From Isoetes taiwanensis (taxonomy: Eukaryota > Streptophyta > Lycopodiopsida > Isoetales > Isoetaceae), in contig JAJEKV010000028.1 in the NCBI GenBank assembly GCA_021234155.1, positions 2,936,567 to 3,000,566 of the forward strand: a DNA stretch of 64,000 nucleotides, in the 5' to 3' direction. The position numbers were made by a program, and so were the translations under genes. Within the stretch, counting starts at the first letter, position 1. Each line of letters begins with the position of its first letter. A model generated the notes under the pieces. It made no database searches. It saw only the letters and a list, made by a program, of their open reading frames with translations, and was not told the origin of the DNA. This document shows positions 1 to 14,098 of the stretch, piece by piece.

Positions 1-138
1 GTATTTGACGGTCCTCTCCCATGCCCTTACCTCTATTGGTTTTTGGCCTGTCTCATATATCATGGTTGCTAGAGGTGTGTTCGCCCGTACTCTGAATTCT
101 TGTCTATGCCATTGCCTAAAGATCCCTTCTTGCTTATA

Positions 139-1493
139 CTATCCCGTCTTGCTTCTTGCCATTGTACTGAACAGGTAACACTTGATCTCCCAGTCAACTA
201 TTCTGCTTCTATTACAGAAATTTTTCATACTAAAATAGCTCCCAATGGCTGCTTGGAATCTGGCGTCAGCCCCCTTGGCCCAGTTGCCTGTGCCGTGTGC
301 ATCATACCCTAAGTACCTGTATTCCGCCGATTCTTCCAATTCTGTCCCCGTATATTTGAATGGTATGTGTCTATTTCTGGTGCCGAACGTGACTATTTTG
401 GTTTTTGCTAGATTTACTGTTAGCCCTGTCTTCTCACAAAATGCTTCTAGTAGCCCTAGTAACCTGCGCATCCCCTTGCTCTTTGTAGCCATCATGCTTA
501 AATCATCTGCATATAGCATGATAGACACTTTAGTATCCCCCAGTGTAGGGACATCTACATCCCCTTGGTGTTCTGTAATGAACCCCTGCAGTGCATCTAT
601 ATATATACCGAATAGTGTCGGGGACAGAGGGCATCCCGGTTTAACTCCTATGTCATAGTCTATCGCCTGTCCGTCCTGTTCCATTTTTGCATATACCCTC
701 GGATACAGTCGCATTATCAATCCTACCATGTCTTCTGGAGCTCTCATATCTACTAGTCTTTGCAGCAGCTTTTCCCGAGGAACTGTATCAAATGCTTTTC
801 TAACGTCTACAAAGCAGCATATTATTCTTTTTCCCTGCGCTTTGCATTGTTCTATTAAGATCCGAAGTGTTACCAAATGGTCTATGGTTGAGTGTTCTGG
901 TCAAAGCCTGCCTGCCCTTGTGCTCTTAGTTTTTCTATTTCTGCCCAGTATTTCAGCTTATTGTCCAGCACTTTCCCGAACCACTTGGCGAAGATAGAGC
1001 TCACCATTATCGTCCTATAGTTCCCATGATCTTCCCTGCTCCCTCCCTTATGCAAGGGTATCACTCTATTGTATATCCATCTATCCGGCAACACTGTGTG
1101 GATTATGCCATTAAATATCCCAGTTACCTGTTTCCCAATTATTGTGTCTACACATTTCAGTAGTTCGGCTGTCAGTCCGTAGAGGTCTGGTGCTTTGTTA
1201 TTGGACATTCTATGCAGGGCAATCAGCACATTATGCATGCTAAAATACGGTTTATTTGTCCCATGTGGAGTGAGTATAGGTATTGGTATTGGTACTGCCC
1301 CTGTCTTGTATAGTTTCTCAAGGTATTGTTCCCAATAAATCCCTCGTGCACCCTGTTGTATATTCTCTGATTTTCTGCTTCCCTCTCCCTTCATTCTAAG
1401 TCCTTTCCAAAATCTCCTGGGTTGCTTTCTTAACATCTCGGCCAACCCCCATTGATGTTGCAGCAAATTTCTATTTCTTTTTGTTTTTAGCAA
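139..1493 (-). pseudogene. LINE ORF2, reverse transcriptase part
   Basis: Two frames together give a non-LTR reverse transcriptase. The upstream piece (1493-882) holds the region with NNKAPDLYGLTAELLK and IPLHKGGSREDHGNYRTI, typical of RT motifs 0-2a. The downstream piece (876-139) holds CCFVDVRKAFDTVPREKL (motif A aspartate), GCPLSPTLFGIYID (motif B) and the catalytic MLYADD (motif C), then LTVNLAKTKIV (motif D). The junction near 880 is a frameshift inside the highly conserved stretch before motif A. The protein would copy the element RNA by target-primed reverse transcription; here it is broken. The 3' domain of ORF2 is beyond the window edge. Confidence 0.9.
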
Positions 1494-1695
1494 TCTTAGA
1501 TATGCCGCCCTTTCTGTGTGATATGTTTCTGTGCCTTTCTGGTCCCTGACTCTCCTTTCCTGCTCCCTACATTCCTCGTCATACTACACTGAAGACCTGA
1601 ACACCTGGTTCTTCCTGAGTCTTGTCCATTTCTCGAAGATGTCTGTTGCCGTTTTCACCAATAAATCGTTGAGCATGTCCCCATTCTCATTTGCC

Positions 1696-2572
1696 CTATG
1701 GTCCTCCCATGACACTCTGTATGAAGGTTTCCGCGTGTCTACTTTGAAAGTGTATTTTCAATTCTCTGCTCTTCTTATTTCGTTGTCTTTCAGTCTGTGC
1801 CTGTGCTTCCTGCTTCAGTGTCAGCTGCATGGGTCTGTGGCTCTCTCTCTTTCCAATTGGCCATTCCGCTATGTCGAAGCTTAGGACATCTACTGCTGCT
1901 TGGTCATTTAGTAATACATAGTGGACTATGCTTTTCCCTTGTGCATTCTGGCGCGTAAGTTCCCCTGAGACTTCTGTGCCCCATTGGCTATAACTACTCC
2001 TGTTGCTATGCATACCTCTATTAGTAGTTCCCCTTTGGCATTAATTTCTGCCTTGTCTTCCGTACTTCTTTTTCATTCTTGTGTTCTCGTAGTATGTTCC
2101 CATTGCCCATTTGCCTTGATCTGTGCTTGTTCCTGACCCGTTCTGGCATTCAGGTCTCCCATCAGTATCATAGGTTCCTGGCCTTTCCATTTCATCATAC
2201 TTTCCACCAGGTCCATTAATTCCAATTTGTCACTGTTCGGCGGGTAGTGTGCTACAATGAGGGTTAACCCTTTTTTATTTTGCACTGAATGCCTAACATC
2301 ATGTACCTTTTATTGATATCCGAATGTAAAATACATACATTATTGGCTATACTTTCTCTTACATAGCATGCTAATCCTGCACTCCCTCTACCTATCTTAA
2401 AATCCTTGTCTTTCCAACACGTGAATAGTTGATACCCTTCCTCTTCTGGCAGTCTCTTGACATTGTGCTCCCATGTTTCTACCAGGCATATTATGTCGCA
2501 GTTATGAGCTTCCTCGAGCCTTTCCCCATCATCCCATGGGTACCCTGTGCAGTTCCAGTACCATATGGTCAA
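1696..2572 (-). pseudogene. LINE ORF2, AP-type endonuclease part
   Basis: The N-terminal domain of ORF2, in three frame-shifted pieces. The first (2572-2264) begins with TIWYWNCTGYPWDD and continues with DIICLVETWE, equivalent to the N-N and ETW motifs of APE-like endonucleases. The second (2285-2073) has ILMGDLNARTG, the GDxNA motif. The third (2013-1696) has LSFDIAEWP and ESHRPMQL, matching the terminal SDHRP motif with D replaced by E or shifted. This enzyme would nick target DNA to prime reverse transcription. Its start overlaps or abuts the end of ORF1 near 2570, as often seen in plant L1s. Frame breaks at about 2275 and 2030 show it is a pseudogene. Confidence 0.8.
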
Positions 2573-3669
2573 CGCCTTTTCCCTATGAGCTGTTCCTTCA
2601 GGTTCTCTGTTTGTTCTGTCCCATTGGTTACCCTCACGGGTTCGTCCCCTAGTTTTACGTTGGCGGACCCGTATGCCGTTTTGGTGTACATGTTCCTCGC
2701 CGCCCCGTTTCGTCTTCCCCTTACTTGCATGGTTGTATCACGCGGGGAGTTATCTCTACTGGTGCTACTCCATCCAACCTCTGTGTTGTCATTGTCCGGA
2801 TATTGGTACTCCTCTTCCTGCCCCATTGACCTTATGGCTTCCAGTCTCCCTGTGTTCTGGTCTTGTCCCAGAATTGGCTGGTCCCTGATCCGCTTGTGCA
2901 GATAAACTTTCCTATGCATGACCCTTGCATGTATCCCTGCTTGATTCAGTTCCTAGCCTTGGCGGTTCCCAATGTAGCCCCGCCATTTTGCATAACGGTT
3001 AGTGCTTCTTGTACCTTGATTCCGTTTCTCAATCTGGATCCCATGCGCAGTATTCGTTCCTTGGCCGCCATGTCCCTGAGCGTCAGATTTATGTGCCTTG
3101 CTCGTCCCCTCCATTGGCCCGAGCGTACTGCCTTGGCGATTATGCTTCGATGCTCTTTGAAGACTATTTCCACTATTTCTGCGGTAACTTGATACATATC
3201 TTCATTAGGTTTCTCTGCCACTCCTATCAGCCTAACATCATGTTTAATCCTATTTTGTTCCTTGAATTCCATGATGTGTGGTTTTATTTTATCAGAAGAT
3301 TCCCATGCATCTAACTCAACATTCACCTGTTCTGGTCAACCAACCTCTGCATGATCTTGGCTTTTTCTTCCTCGATTTCGTTTATCCTCCGTTGCATCTC
3401 TTATTTCGGCGTCGACCCCTTGTATTACGACATCCATCTTTGGATATGGCTATCTTGTTGCGATTAGCCGTTTCCGCCAATGTATTGGGTGCCTCCATGC
3501 TTGGGATTCTGGTCTCTAGCTGCTTGTTCATATGGGCCAAGAAATCGTTGAGATCTTGCAGGCTCACTAGTGCCTTCGTTGTATCCCCTTTCTTCTGTTG
3601 GATGTGGGCTGTGTGGTCTGCCATTGAGCCTTGGACACGGTGTATAGTGATGATTTTCTTCCCGACCAT
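2569..3669 (-). pseudogene. LINE ORF1 (L1 ORF1p-like RNA-binding protein)
   Basis: Three minus-strand pieces (3669-3382, 3326-2946, 2919-2569) read in order as an ORF1. The first is polar and coiled-coil-like. The middle one contains RIKHDVRLIGVAEKPNED followed by RARHINLTLRDMAAKERIL. This resembles the RRM-like core (RRNNVRIxGVPE type) and the C-terminal domain with a KExIL segment in L1 ORF1 proteins. The last piece is hydrophilic and runs into ORF2. ORF1 proteins coat the element RNA and act as nucleic acid chaperones. Breaks near 3350 and 2935 disrupt the frame. A basic stretch at 3950-3690 may be a further 5' extension. Confidence 0.65.
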
Positions 3670-3899
3670 CGTGGAACTATGATAAGGTTCTACTCTCGAT
3701 ATCGATGCCGCTTTTTCTCTCGAGTCATATTTGCTATCCTAACGGTACCTTTTTTGAAAAACCCATAATTATTCTGTCCACTTCTCTGTATTAATCGACT
3801 TGCTATTTCGCAATGCCCATAAATCCAGTCTTTATTGCTTTCCGTCTGTTCTGATAATGAGGATATTTGGGATCGCCAACTCTGTTGATTGGCCCAGTC

Positions 3900-4440
3900 A
3901 CCTTTTGATGTTGATTTAGATGTCGTGTGTCTTTCCTGCTGACGTGTCAATCATGCTGATGCATCTCACGTGTACTATACAGTGAGTCGTATAGCGAGGG
4001 TTCGAGTTTTATGATGGTCCGAAATACCAGTTGGTGGGTCTAGCCTTCGCTATCCTGGTGTACGGCGGAGGCTGGGCCTCTCTGTCCTGTATCTTGCTCC
4101 GTCCGCCTTTCACTCATTTGGAAGACATCATTTGCTCATTATTTGGAATTTTAATCCTCCGTCCATAGCATAACACAATCCCCTTTTTTACGATGGCTTA
4201 GTTGTGATGTGTCATTCTTGCTGACGTGTCTTTCCCGCTGATGTGTTTTATGTCCACTATACCGCGAGAATTCGAGTTTATGGTGGTCCATAATACCAGT
4301 TGGTGGGTCTAGCCCTCGTTATCCTGGTGTACGGCGGAGACTGTGCCTCTTTGTCCCGTATCTTGCTCCGTCCCCCTTTTACTCATCTGGTATACACCAT
4401 TCGTTCATTATTTGGGTGTACCTGTCGTGTTTTGTGTCGG
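3900..4440. repeat. Two tandem monomers, about 285 bp apart, at the 5' end of the LINE
   Basis: The block at about 3915-4195 recurs at about 4205-4440. Shared landmarks are a GCTGACGTGTC-type segment (3938 and 4219), CCAGTTGGTGGGTCTAGCC (about 4027 and 4299), CCTGGTGTACGGCGGAG (about 4054 and 4325), ATCTTGCTCCGTC and CATTATTTGG. Copies differ by scattered substitutions and small indels. They lie immediately upstream (minus-strand sense) of ORF1, so they are probably 5' UTR or promoter monomers, an arrangement known in mouse L1 and some other LINEs. The promoter role is inferred. Confidence 0.7.
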
Positions 4441-5049
4441 GGTATTCTCCATCTAGTATAAGATAGAAGTCTCTCGTCGTTGTGGATCTTTTACTCCTGT
4501 TATTTTATTTCCTACCCGTACTTTTCAAGAGTGTTAGTATCTGACTAGGCTTCCTGTTGTCGTCTTGGGTTGCACGGGCCTCCTTGTCGCTATATTTTTT
4601 TGTTTTCCTCCTTTGATCGCCACCCACTAATTTCATGTCATGTGCTCACAGTTGTCCGCGATCTGGTTTGCATTTTTCATCTAAGTATTCCACCCATGTT
4701 GCAGGTGTCTCACCTTTTTCATTGGGTACTTTGCTGAGGATATGGAAAATTTTCTCTTTGCCTATCTATATCCGTAAAGAATAACACAATGTAACTATCA
4801 ATCCTTATTTTATTAGAAAGCGTCAGATAGTTCATGTTCGTAGCAAAATATACAATCCCGAGTTTGGGAGACATATTCATAATCACTTTCTGAAGATAAG
4901 ATATCAAGTTTATAAATCTCAAGTTTTAAAACATGGGGATTGCATATACTATTAGGGTCAGTAGATGAAGAGAAACTGGTGCATTAGCGGAGAACTGAAA
5001 AAGAAGAGGAGCATAGAGTAAAGAACAAAAATAGAAACAGAAACAAAAT
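4441..5049. other. AT-rich spacer, nothing recognised
   Basis: No ORF with family features, no repeat structure and no splice-like coding island was recognised here. Confidence 0.4.
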
Positions 5050-5935
5050 TTTGGGTCGCCTCCTCGGCTTCTTCCCATCGGTATGCCCGTTGCCTACTCA
5101 CTTGCCCGCCTTCTTACCTGCTGAGGTTTCTCTAATCTTCTTTTTCTTCTCGATGTTTCTTGCCATAAAGGCTCTACATATGTATTCTGTCGGGTTTTTT
5201 TCACAGCAAAAACACAAACCTTTCCAAGGTCTCCGACCAGCAGCTCATGTTGATAACACGCCGATTTTTGGATTGTAGCGTTCATCTACAGCCAATTGAA
5301 GGACTGCATTACTCTCTCCTTGTCCTGCCTCCTGCCTGTATCATTCTTATCGGCCATAACTCCCATTAGGTTATACCCTGCATCTTTCATTGACTGGGAA
5401 TGATGGATTTTATTACAGAATAAACAATGAACCCTACCGCAATTTATGCACGACGAGAGTCCCCTCTCCAGGCATAAGCAATCTTGCTCTACACCACAGA
5501 CCTGCATCCTCAAGTTCTGGATTCCAGGGGACTGTAAGATTTCCAAGGTTCCCAGACCTTGGCCGCTTCCTTGCTGTGGGTTCCTCGACTGGCTGTGTTT
5601 CCATGATTTTCTTGCCTCTATCCATAAATCTCTGGCGCCTTGTGCAAGGAGAGCCGGATGTTTGAGCTGTGGGGAATTGCTGCAAGGTCCGTCAAACTCT
5701 TGAAGCGGAGTCCGTCCTTGTTTTCATCCGCTCTTATAGTCTGATAGCTTTTTAGGGTTAGCTTTCTTGTTCCCGCTCCCTTATCACACCCGTCTTTATT
5801 AATTGCTAGTCTTGTCTTATCCTGTCCTACCTCTTTTCTGGTTTTTCGTATGTGTGTGGAAGAAGTATCGTAGCTGTGTCCTATATACCTTTTCTGACAA
5901 TCGTACTCTGACTTTTCAGTCCCACGGTTAATCAT
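5050..5935 (-). pseudogene. Frameshifted coding remnant with Cys-rich zinc-finger motifs
   Basis: Four overlapping minus-strand ORF pieces (5935-5618, 5685-5434, 5546-5286, 5285-5094) look like one coding region broken by frameshifts, because the composition stays polar and Cys-rich across the breaks. The clearest motif is CLCLERGLSSCINCGRVHC followed by LFCNKIHH (about 5480-5400), a CxC-x6/7-CxxCG-x3-C-xx-C pattern. It is reminiscent of the C2HC5 finger of ASC-1/TRIP4-type proteins but lacks the usual spacer between the third and fourth Cys pairs. A second Cys cluster (CFCCEKNPTEYICR) appears near 5210 in a neighbouring frame. It could equally be ORF1 of another LINE. Family assignment is weak. 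Confidence 0.35.
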
Positions 5936-6269
5936 TATTAACGGCTATCCGCTCGTCGTATGGGTGGCATGTCATTAGGGTTCCATGCAACGTTATGCTC
6001 TTATATTCACTCTTATTTTTTCCTTATTCACGCCACCCTCATACGTCTTTATTTTTAGTATAGGCTTAAATTAAAATTAGTTACGCATACTTCCTACCGT
6101 TATTTGCTAAATGGTTATTAATTTCAAAATGTAAGATCGGAGCCTGTATCGCGTGAACTACTTTCCCCTTGGTTGCTTGCCAACATTGATTTTTCCTCCT
6201 TTTCTGTAGTGTCGTGCTTACTATATTCCGTCCATGGCCCGGTGCTCTCAGGTAATCGGATTGCATACA

Positions 6270-9751
<3,482 letters not shown>

Positions 9752-9800
9752 CATCTCTCTCTCTCTCTCCCTCCCTCCCTCCCTCCCTCTCCCCCCCTTT
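9752..9800. repeat. CT / CCCT / poly-C / poly-T low-complexity tract
   Basis: A pyrimidine run on the plus strand, at the right edge of the Harbinger element and immediately before the first direct repeat of the Penelope-like element. Confidence 0.9.
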
Positions 9801-11998
9801 TTTTTATTATAGTAACTAGATGTAAGGCATGTTGGAGTGCATGGTGCTAGATATATGACCCTGGAGGGATGGAAGCACAGTGGCCCTATACAGGGTGGAA
9901 TATTATGCATACTTTGTAACTAATAGAGATGGTATATAAAAAGTGACGTGGGCATGAAAAAGTAAATTGTTAGGGTTCCTAAGTACTAATCTTTAGGGTT
10001 CCGATTACAGCTAACAGCGTGAAAAGATGAAGATAGGAGCACTTCTGTAGAAAAGGATGATGGCATTTACATTTTCTGGTATTATGGATAGGGATAATGC
10101 TGGCTTAAGGATACGTCTAGTGTACAGATGCCTTGCTAAGGACCAAGATCCAGGATAAATAATAGCACCATAGCAAGAACCAGATCCCGATACTGCCCAC
10201 TACAATATAAAACTCGGCTTCTGCCCTTGAGCATGGGCAGGAAGAAGGGTGATCTAAATATGTCTACCAGAAGGAAGCTTCAGTTGGATGCTAGTCTTGC
10301 TCCCAAAAGAAAAAAGATGTGGGAATTTCGTAAAGCTGCAAATGCTGCAAAACCAATGACAGCTATGGATACTCCTATGGTCAATAAATAAACTGCTGCA
10401 AATGATGGAGATGGGATCAAGAAGAATGCTGAGGTAGTAGAGCAGATCCCCAAGAACAAAGGAAATGAGGAATACTATGCCAATAAGGAGGCCAGCAATA
10501 AGGACGAAACTGGAAACAAGATTGCTACAATTCAGCACATGGAAGTTCCCCCTGGAGCGAATACTATTCAGGTTAAGGCTATCCATGTAGATTGTGGTAT
10601 TTTTTGGCTATAATGATAATTTTCCAGTTGATCATATTAGCAGGTTTTGATGTGATTAATAGGGTGACTGTATTTCTAGCTGTATATAGAGTCTATAGTA
10701 ATGGATCTATAAGAAGAATTAATATGCTAAGCTTACAGGTTGATATTAAAAATGAGATTATGGCTGGATAGTATATTCACAGAAGTTTATATGTAGAATG
10801 TGGCTGCTACGCTAGAATACAAAAGATTGCTCTGATAGGGATTTGCACAGCTGGAGGGTTAACACATTTCTTGGAAATTCATGTGCATCCCGGAATGGTA
10901 TATAATGCATAAGCTGGATAGATGTGGCTATATCTAGAAAAATCGGCTATTAGATATAGCTTTCCGTAGCACTAAGCTATGATTACATGTTCTTGGTAAG
11001 GATCATGCATTCGGGACTACTGCTTGTCTGACCTTATTTTGAAGTGCATAGACCTACTTAGATGCCAAGACAGATTTTTAGATAGGACATGTTAGATTCA
11101 ATCCTTAGAATCTGACTACTAAACTTAAGATGCATAAGAGTTCTTCTGGCAGTATAGCTTATGCTCTAGATGCCTTTGCTTTATAAATACGTGTCTATGT
11201 ATACAGTGATCACATAATTGTTTAAACCCTGCTCAACTCCAAGGTAAGGGAGTATTCTGTTCATATTTGCAGAAGGGGTAAAGCATATCTGGCCACGTGT
11301 TGAACTGGTATATAACAGAATAGAAATTAAATAGTATATTTATGAGTTGTTCTCCAGGTTTGCATGCAAATACATACCATTAAAAGACATGGTGAAGGGG
11401 AATACCCAAGAGACCTATTGCTTACCTGCTAGTTCTTCCATTATTACCCTCTCTGGCTAATATTTGGTTGTTTAACTGCAGGTAACCAGGTTTCTTGCTC
11501 CATGCTTTGATGTTTCTTAGCTTATGGCAATTACTGCAAGGACAGCAAGTAAGATCGTTTCTTTATGGAAAAATAAATGGATTATGAGATTGGCATGTAA
11601 GAACTATCACCAGGATTACGACACAGTTATGATTTTCTGGTCTGGAAAATACATTTATTATTTTGTATTAATGTTATAATATTGGGTTTCTCTGGAATAT
11701 AATTTGCTGTTTGATTATGTTACGACTTGGATATAGCTTGGAGAGTTAAGTCTCTAGGATAGTGATCTAAATAATGTTAATAAGATACTATTGTTATTTA
11801 ATACATAACAGTTCAGATTCCTGGAGTATTTAGTTGTTTATATGTAAATGTTGATAGATTTTGGAAATGTTATAATGTTATGACCTAATCCTGGCTTAGG
11901 AATAATTACCTGTTAATTTCCCAAGGCTGCTAAAGGCAGGCTTGATATTTCCAGTAGGAATTATCAAGGATGAAAGTCTAGTAACAGATTTGGGATTT
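9801..11998 (+). repeat. Left direct repeat (pseudo-LTR candidate) of the Penelope-like element
   Basis: Starts with TTATTATAGTAACTAGATG and ends near GTAACAGATTTGGG. It is collinear with 16471-18580 over its whole length, differing by point changes and small indels (for example an extra segment at about 10120-10200). It carries two telomere-like TTAGGGTT words close to the start (about 9980 and 10000), a decayed copy of a short basic ORF (10228-10389, stopped by a TAA where the other copy has TGC) and a conserved paired-RNA candidate at 11391-11502. Confidence 0.9.
11391..11502 (+). ncRNA. Paired-RNA candidate in the left repeat
   Basis: Three potential helices: GGG-GAATA-CCC at 11397-11407; an outer stem AAGAGACC (about 11408) with GGTTTCTT (about 11488); and an inner stem TTACCTG with CAGGTAA, extended by AGTT with AACT. 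A diverged copy at 22080-22194 keeps the same helices with changed bases. Function is unknown. No hammerhead core was found. Confidence 0.4.
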
Positions 11999-12186
11999 TT
12001 TTAGTTTTAATTCCAGTTTTCTAGTTATACTAGAAACCAGGTTAGGTTATAAATTATAGGGTAAAGATTCTTATGTTTTAATGCGGAATTTATAGGTTGA
12101 GACCAAAGATGATGTGATCAACCACTGGATCTAAGAACTTAGGTTCTTTAAGTATCATGAATGTGGAGTTGATAGTCCCAACGTAG

Positions 12187-12729
12187 TTGTTCAAACAATT
12201 GTACCATGCATCAGAAACAAGGAGATCCATGACTATATTATGTGTTGGAGTCCAATTTGAAGGACAAAACAAGGTCTCCTATCACTTATCTTGGTTTCAA
12301 TTCAAGTTGCTTCATGTAATGAAGAAGAGCAATTTTGAGTATAACAAATGCAAGGGAACAATTCTTGATGTTTACAATAATATGGGCAAAATTCTATACC
12401 AAAGAACTTGCCAAGAGGACGAAGCTGCCAGGAATTTCATGATTGGCCTCTCTTCTCTTGAAGAGGCCAACAATATAAACCCCTCTTTTGATGAGGATGT
12501 ACCAGGTGTAGTGGAGGATGAATGTCTATTTTCTGACAAAGATTTATTGAAACCAGATTTTTATAATGGGCAGGTTCCTATTGTTGTTTCCTTGGGTATA
12601 GATCAACAACAGAGTAATCCAGAACAAGAAGATGTCCCCAACCTCACTTTGGGTAACTCTTCTTGCTTTCCTATTATAATTGAGCAATCTGTAGAAGGTT
12701 TTGCAGTTGCATATGATCATGCTATATAG
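12187..12729 (+). CDS. Penelope-like element, first internal ORF, unknown
   Basis: An open frame of about 180 codons just inside the left repeat. No domain is recognised. The first half is mixed and basic (LLHVMKKSNFEYNKCKG), the second acidic (SFDEDVPGVVEDECLF, SDKDLLKPDF). It precedes, in the same direction, the Cys-rich ORF and the RT pieces, so it is probably the N-terminal part of the element polyprotein or a separate gag-like ORF. Frame continuity with the next ORF (12817) is lost over about 90 bp, by frameshift or an unrecognised intron. Confidence 0.4.
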   Translation: MFKQLYHASETRRSMTILCVGVQFEGQNKVSYHLSWFQFKLLHVMKKSNFEYNKCKGTILDVYNNMGKILYQRTCQEDEAARNFMIGLSSLEEANNINPSFDEDVPGVVEDECLFSDKDLLKPDFYNGQVPIVVSLGIDQQQSNPEQEDVPNLTLGNSSCFPIIIEQSVEGFAVAYDHAI

Positions 12730-12816
12730 AAAAGCTTGGGGCATTGGCATCTATAAAAATAGAAACATGGATTGCATTAGCTGGAATTACCCAAGAGGAG
12801 ATTATGCAGGCTAAAG

Positions 12817-13335
12817 TTGCTGTTGGCAGACTTGATAAAACTTTCACCTTCATCAATCCGAATCTTTGATATGCCATTTTTTGATGAGGTTTGCAACAAA
12901 GATCCGTCTATTCAGATCTGTCAAAAAGGCCATATGGACTTCCCCAATGAACCAAGAAATGATTTTTTTCTCAAAAGGATGTGGCGTACACACTGCCCGT
13001 ATTTTAAGTGTAAGTGCTTCAAGAATAAAAAGTCTACATGCCACTGCGGTATTATTTGGCTAGATCATGGCATTTGGTACCTCTTATACCATCTTGATGC
13101 GGTCTTTGAAGATGCAACTCCAATCATGAAAATGGTGGCTGTCACAAAATTACTGAATAAAGTTCTCAAGCCGGCTGTTATAAGGTATATCTCATACCTG
13201 GAAGTACATAATGTCATGACCAGTATGACTATAAAATACGCTGAAGATCCAGATGCCAATTTAAAAATACTGTTTGGAAATAACAGAATGGCGGATATTG
13301 TGGAAAAAACAGTAAAAATCCTTTTTACTGGATAA
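12817..13335 (+). CDS. Penelope-like element, Cys/His-rich ORF, unknown
   Basis: About 172 codons with a compact Cys/His cluster, HCPYFKCKCFKNKKSTCHCG (about 12990-13050), that could bind zinc, followed by a hydrophobic helical region and VEKTVKILF near the end. A related second copy exists on the minus strand at 27.2-28.2 kb. Coding similarity continues beyond the stop into 13430-13595 (LDTPIVGAEKKQDMNAVV), so a frameshift near 13335-13420 is likely. A GTAATT...TTGTTGTAG pair at 13592-13741 could be an intron; introns are known in endonuclease-deficient PLEs. Confidence 0.4.
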   Translation: MLLADLIKLSPSSIRIFDMPFFDEVCNKDPSIQICQKGHMDFPNEPRNDFFLKRMWRTHCPYFKCKCFKNKKSTCHCGIIWLDHGIWYLLYHLDAVFEDATPIMKMVAVTKLLNKVLKPAVIRYISYLEVHNVMTSMTIKYAEDPDANLKILFGNNRMADIVEKTVKILFTG

Positions 13336-13828
13336 TGCTGAACAGACTGGCAGAAATCAGGGAAATAAAAAACAAAATGTCTACAAAGCCAAATATAGTA
13401 AACAGTTCCTAAATTCACGCCAAGACTTGCTCCAAGAATTACTATAGATCCGACTGTGGCTAATCTTGATACGCCAATTGTAGGTGCTGAGAAAAAACAG
13501 GATATGAATGCAGTTGTCAAATGTGGAAACAAGGTCATCTCACTAGATGATGATACTCCTGCTGACATTGAAACTGTGGTGGAATCCCAAGAGTAATTAC
13601 TACTTGGTAGTACATGACATTTGTCTTGGATGATAACAGCATTTGCTGCCTCTATTATCATATATAAAAAAGTTTTTTGGAATTTGTCTTGTTGTTTGGT
13701 TGGTGATTAGTTTAATTTGCATTCTAACGGTCTTTGTTGTAGGTACAAACTAGAGCTATTACCAAAGATGCATATGTTAAGAGACATTTGAAAAATTACA
13801 AAATACTAGTGACAAAAAAATTGTTCAT

Positions 13829-14098
13829 TTAACTTTTTTGTCAAAAGCATTGGAAGAATTGGATATCAGGAAAATATTTAGCCTGGTGTTGGAAGATGTG
13901 GAACAGATAAAAGACAAGGTGTATAGACCACACTTGTTATTTGCTGAAGGTTTGGATACTAAATGTCCATATTCAAATCCAAACTTAGTGAAGTATATAG
14001 ACCCATGCATTGGGCATGTAAGAACAACGGATTTAATGATTATCCATTGCATAAAATTGAGGAAGGCATTTGCCAAAGGTTTAAACCATATCCCTGAT
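13829..14098 (+). pseudogene. Penelope-like reverse transcriptase, N-terminal part
   Basis: Encodes FLSKALEELDIRKIF, TKCPYSNPNLVKYIDP, GHVRTTDLMI and KAFAKGLNHIP. The last resembles the KGLxFxP element near the RT0 region of Penelope-like enzymes. The same series (FLSKILDKMY, VRCPCSNPNIKNFIDK, GHVRTTDLN, FKKGLNHIPE) occurs on the minus strand at 27650-27241, which shows it belongs to the element. At 14099 the frame runs directly into an inserted LINE fragment and resumes, after the insertion, with TENISMLLLQYAHNKI at about 14808. Confidence 0.65.

Larger units (their letters stand above)
1..4440 (-). mobile_element. L1-like LINE, minus strand, 3' end outside the window
   Basis: Read on the minus strand from 4440 towards 1, the order is tandem 5' monomers (about 3900-4440), an ORF1 (3669-2569), then ORF2 with an AP-type endonuclease (2572-1696) followed by reverse transcriptase (1493-139). 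This is the order of L1-clade LINEs. Every ORF is split by frameshifts or stops, so the copy is almost certainly dead. The 3' UTR and tail lie to the left of position 1. No target-site duplication can be judged because only one end is in view. Confidence 0.85.

Noticed and set aside
245-658. Plus-strand ORFs opposite the LINE at 1-3.7 kb
   Set aside because: They are shadows of the minus-strand RT and endonuclease frames.
3980-4010. Pol III B-box (GGTTCGAGTTT) suggesting a tRNA-derived SINE
   Set aside because: The second monomer has AATTCGAG at the same position, there is no A-box at a suitable distance, and no tRNA fold.
9970-10005. Interstitial telomere
   Set aside because: Only two isolated TTAGGGTT words per repeat, not a tandem array; mentioned only as a hint for the Penelope-like element.
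9801-12000. Hammerhead ribozyme in the Penelope-like repeats
   Set aside because: No CTGANGA followed by GAAA core was found on either strand of the repeats, although this is where PLE hammerheads normally occur.
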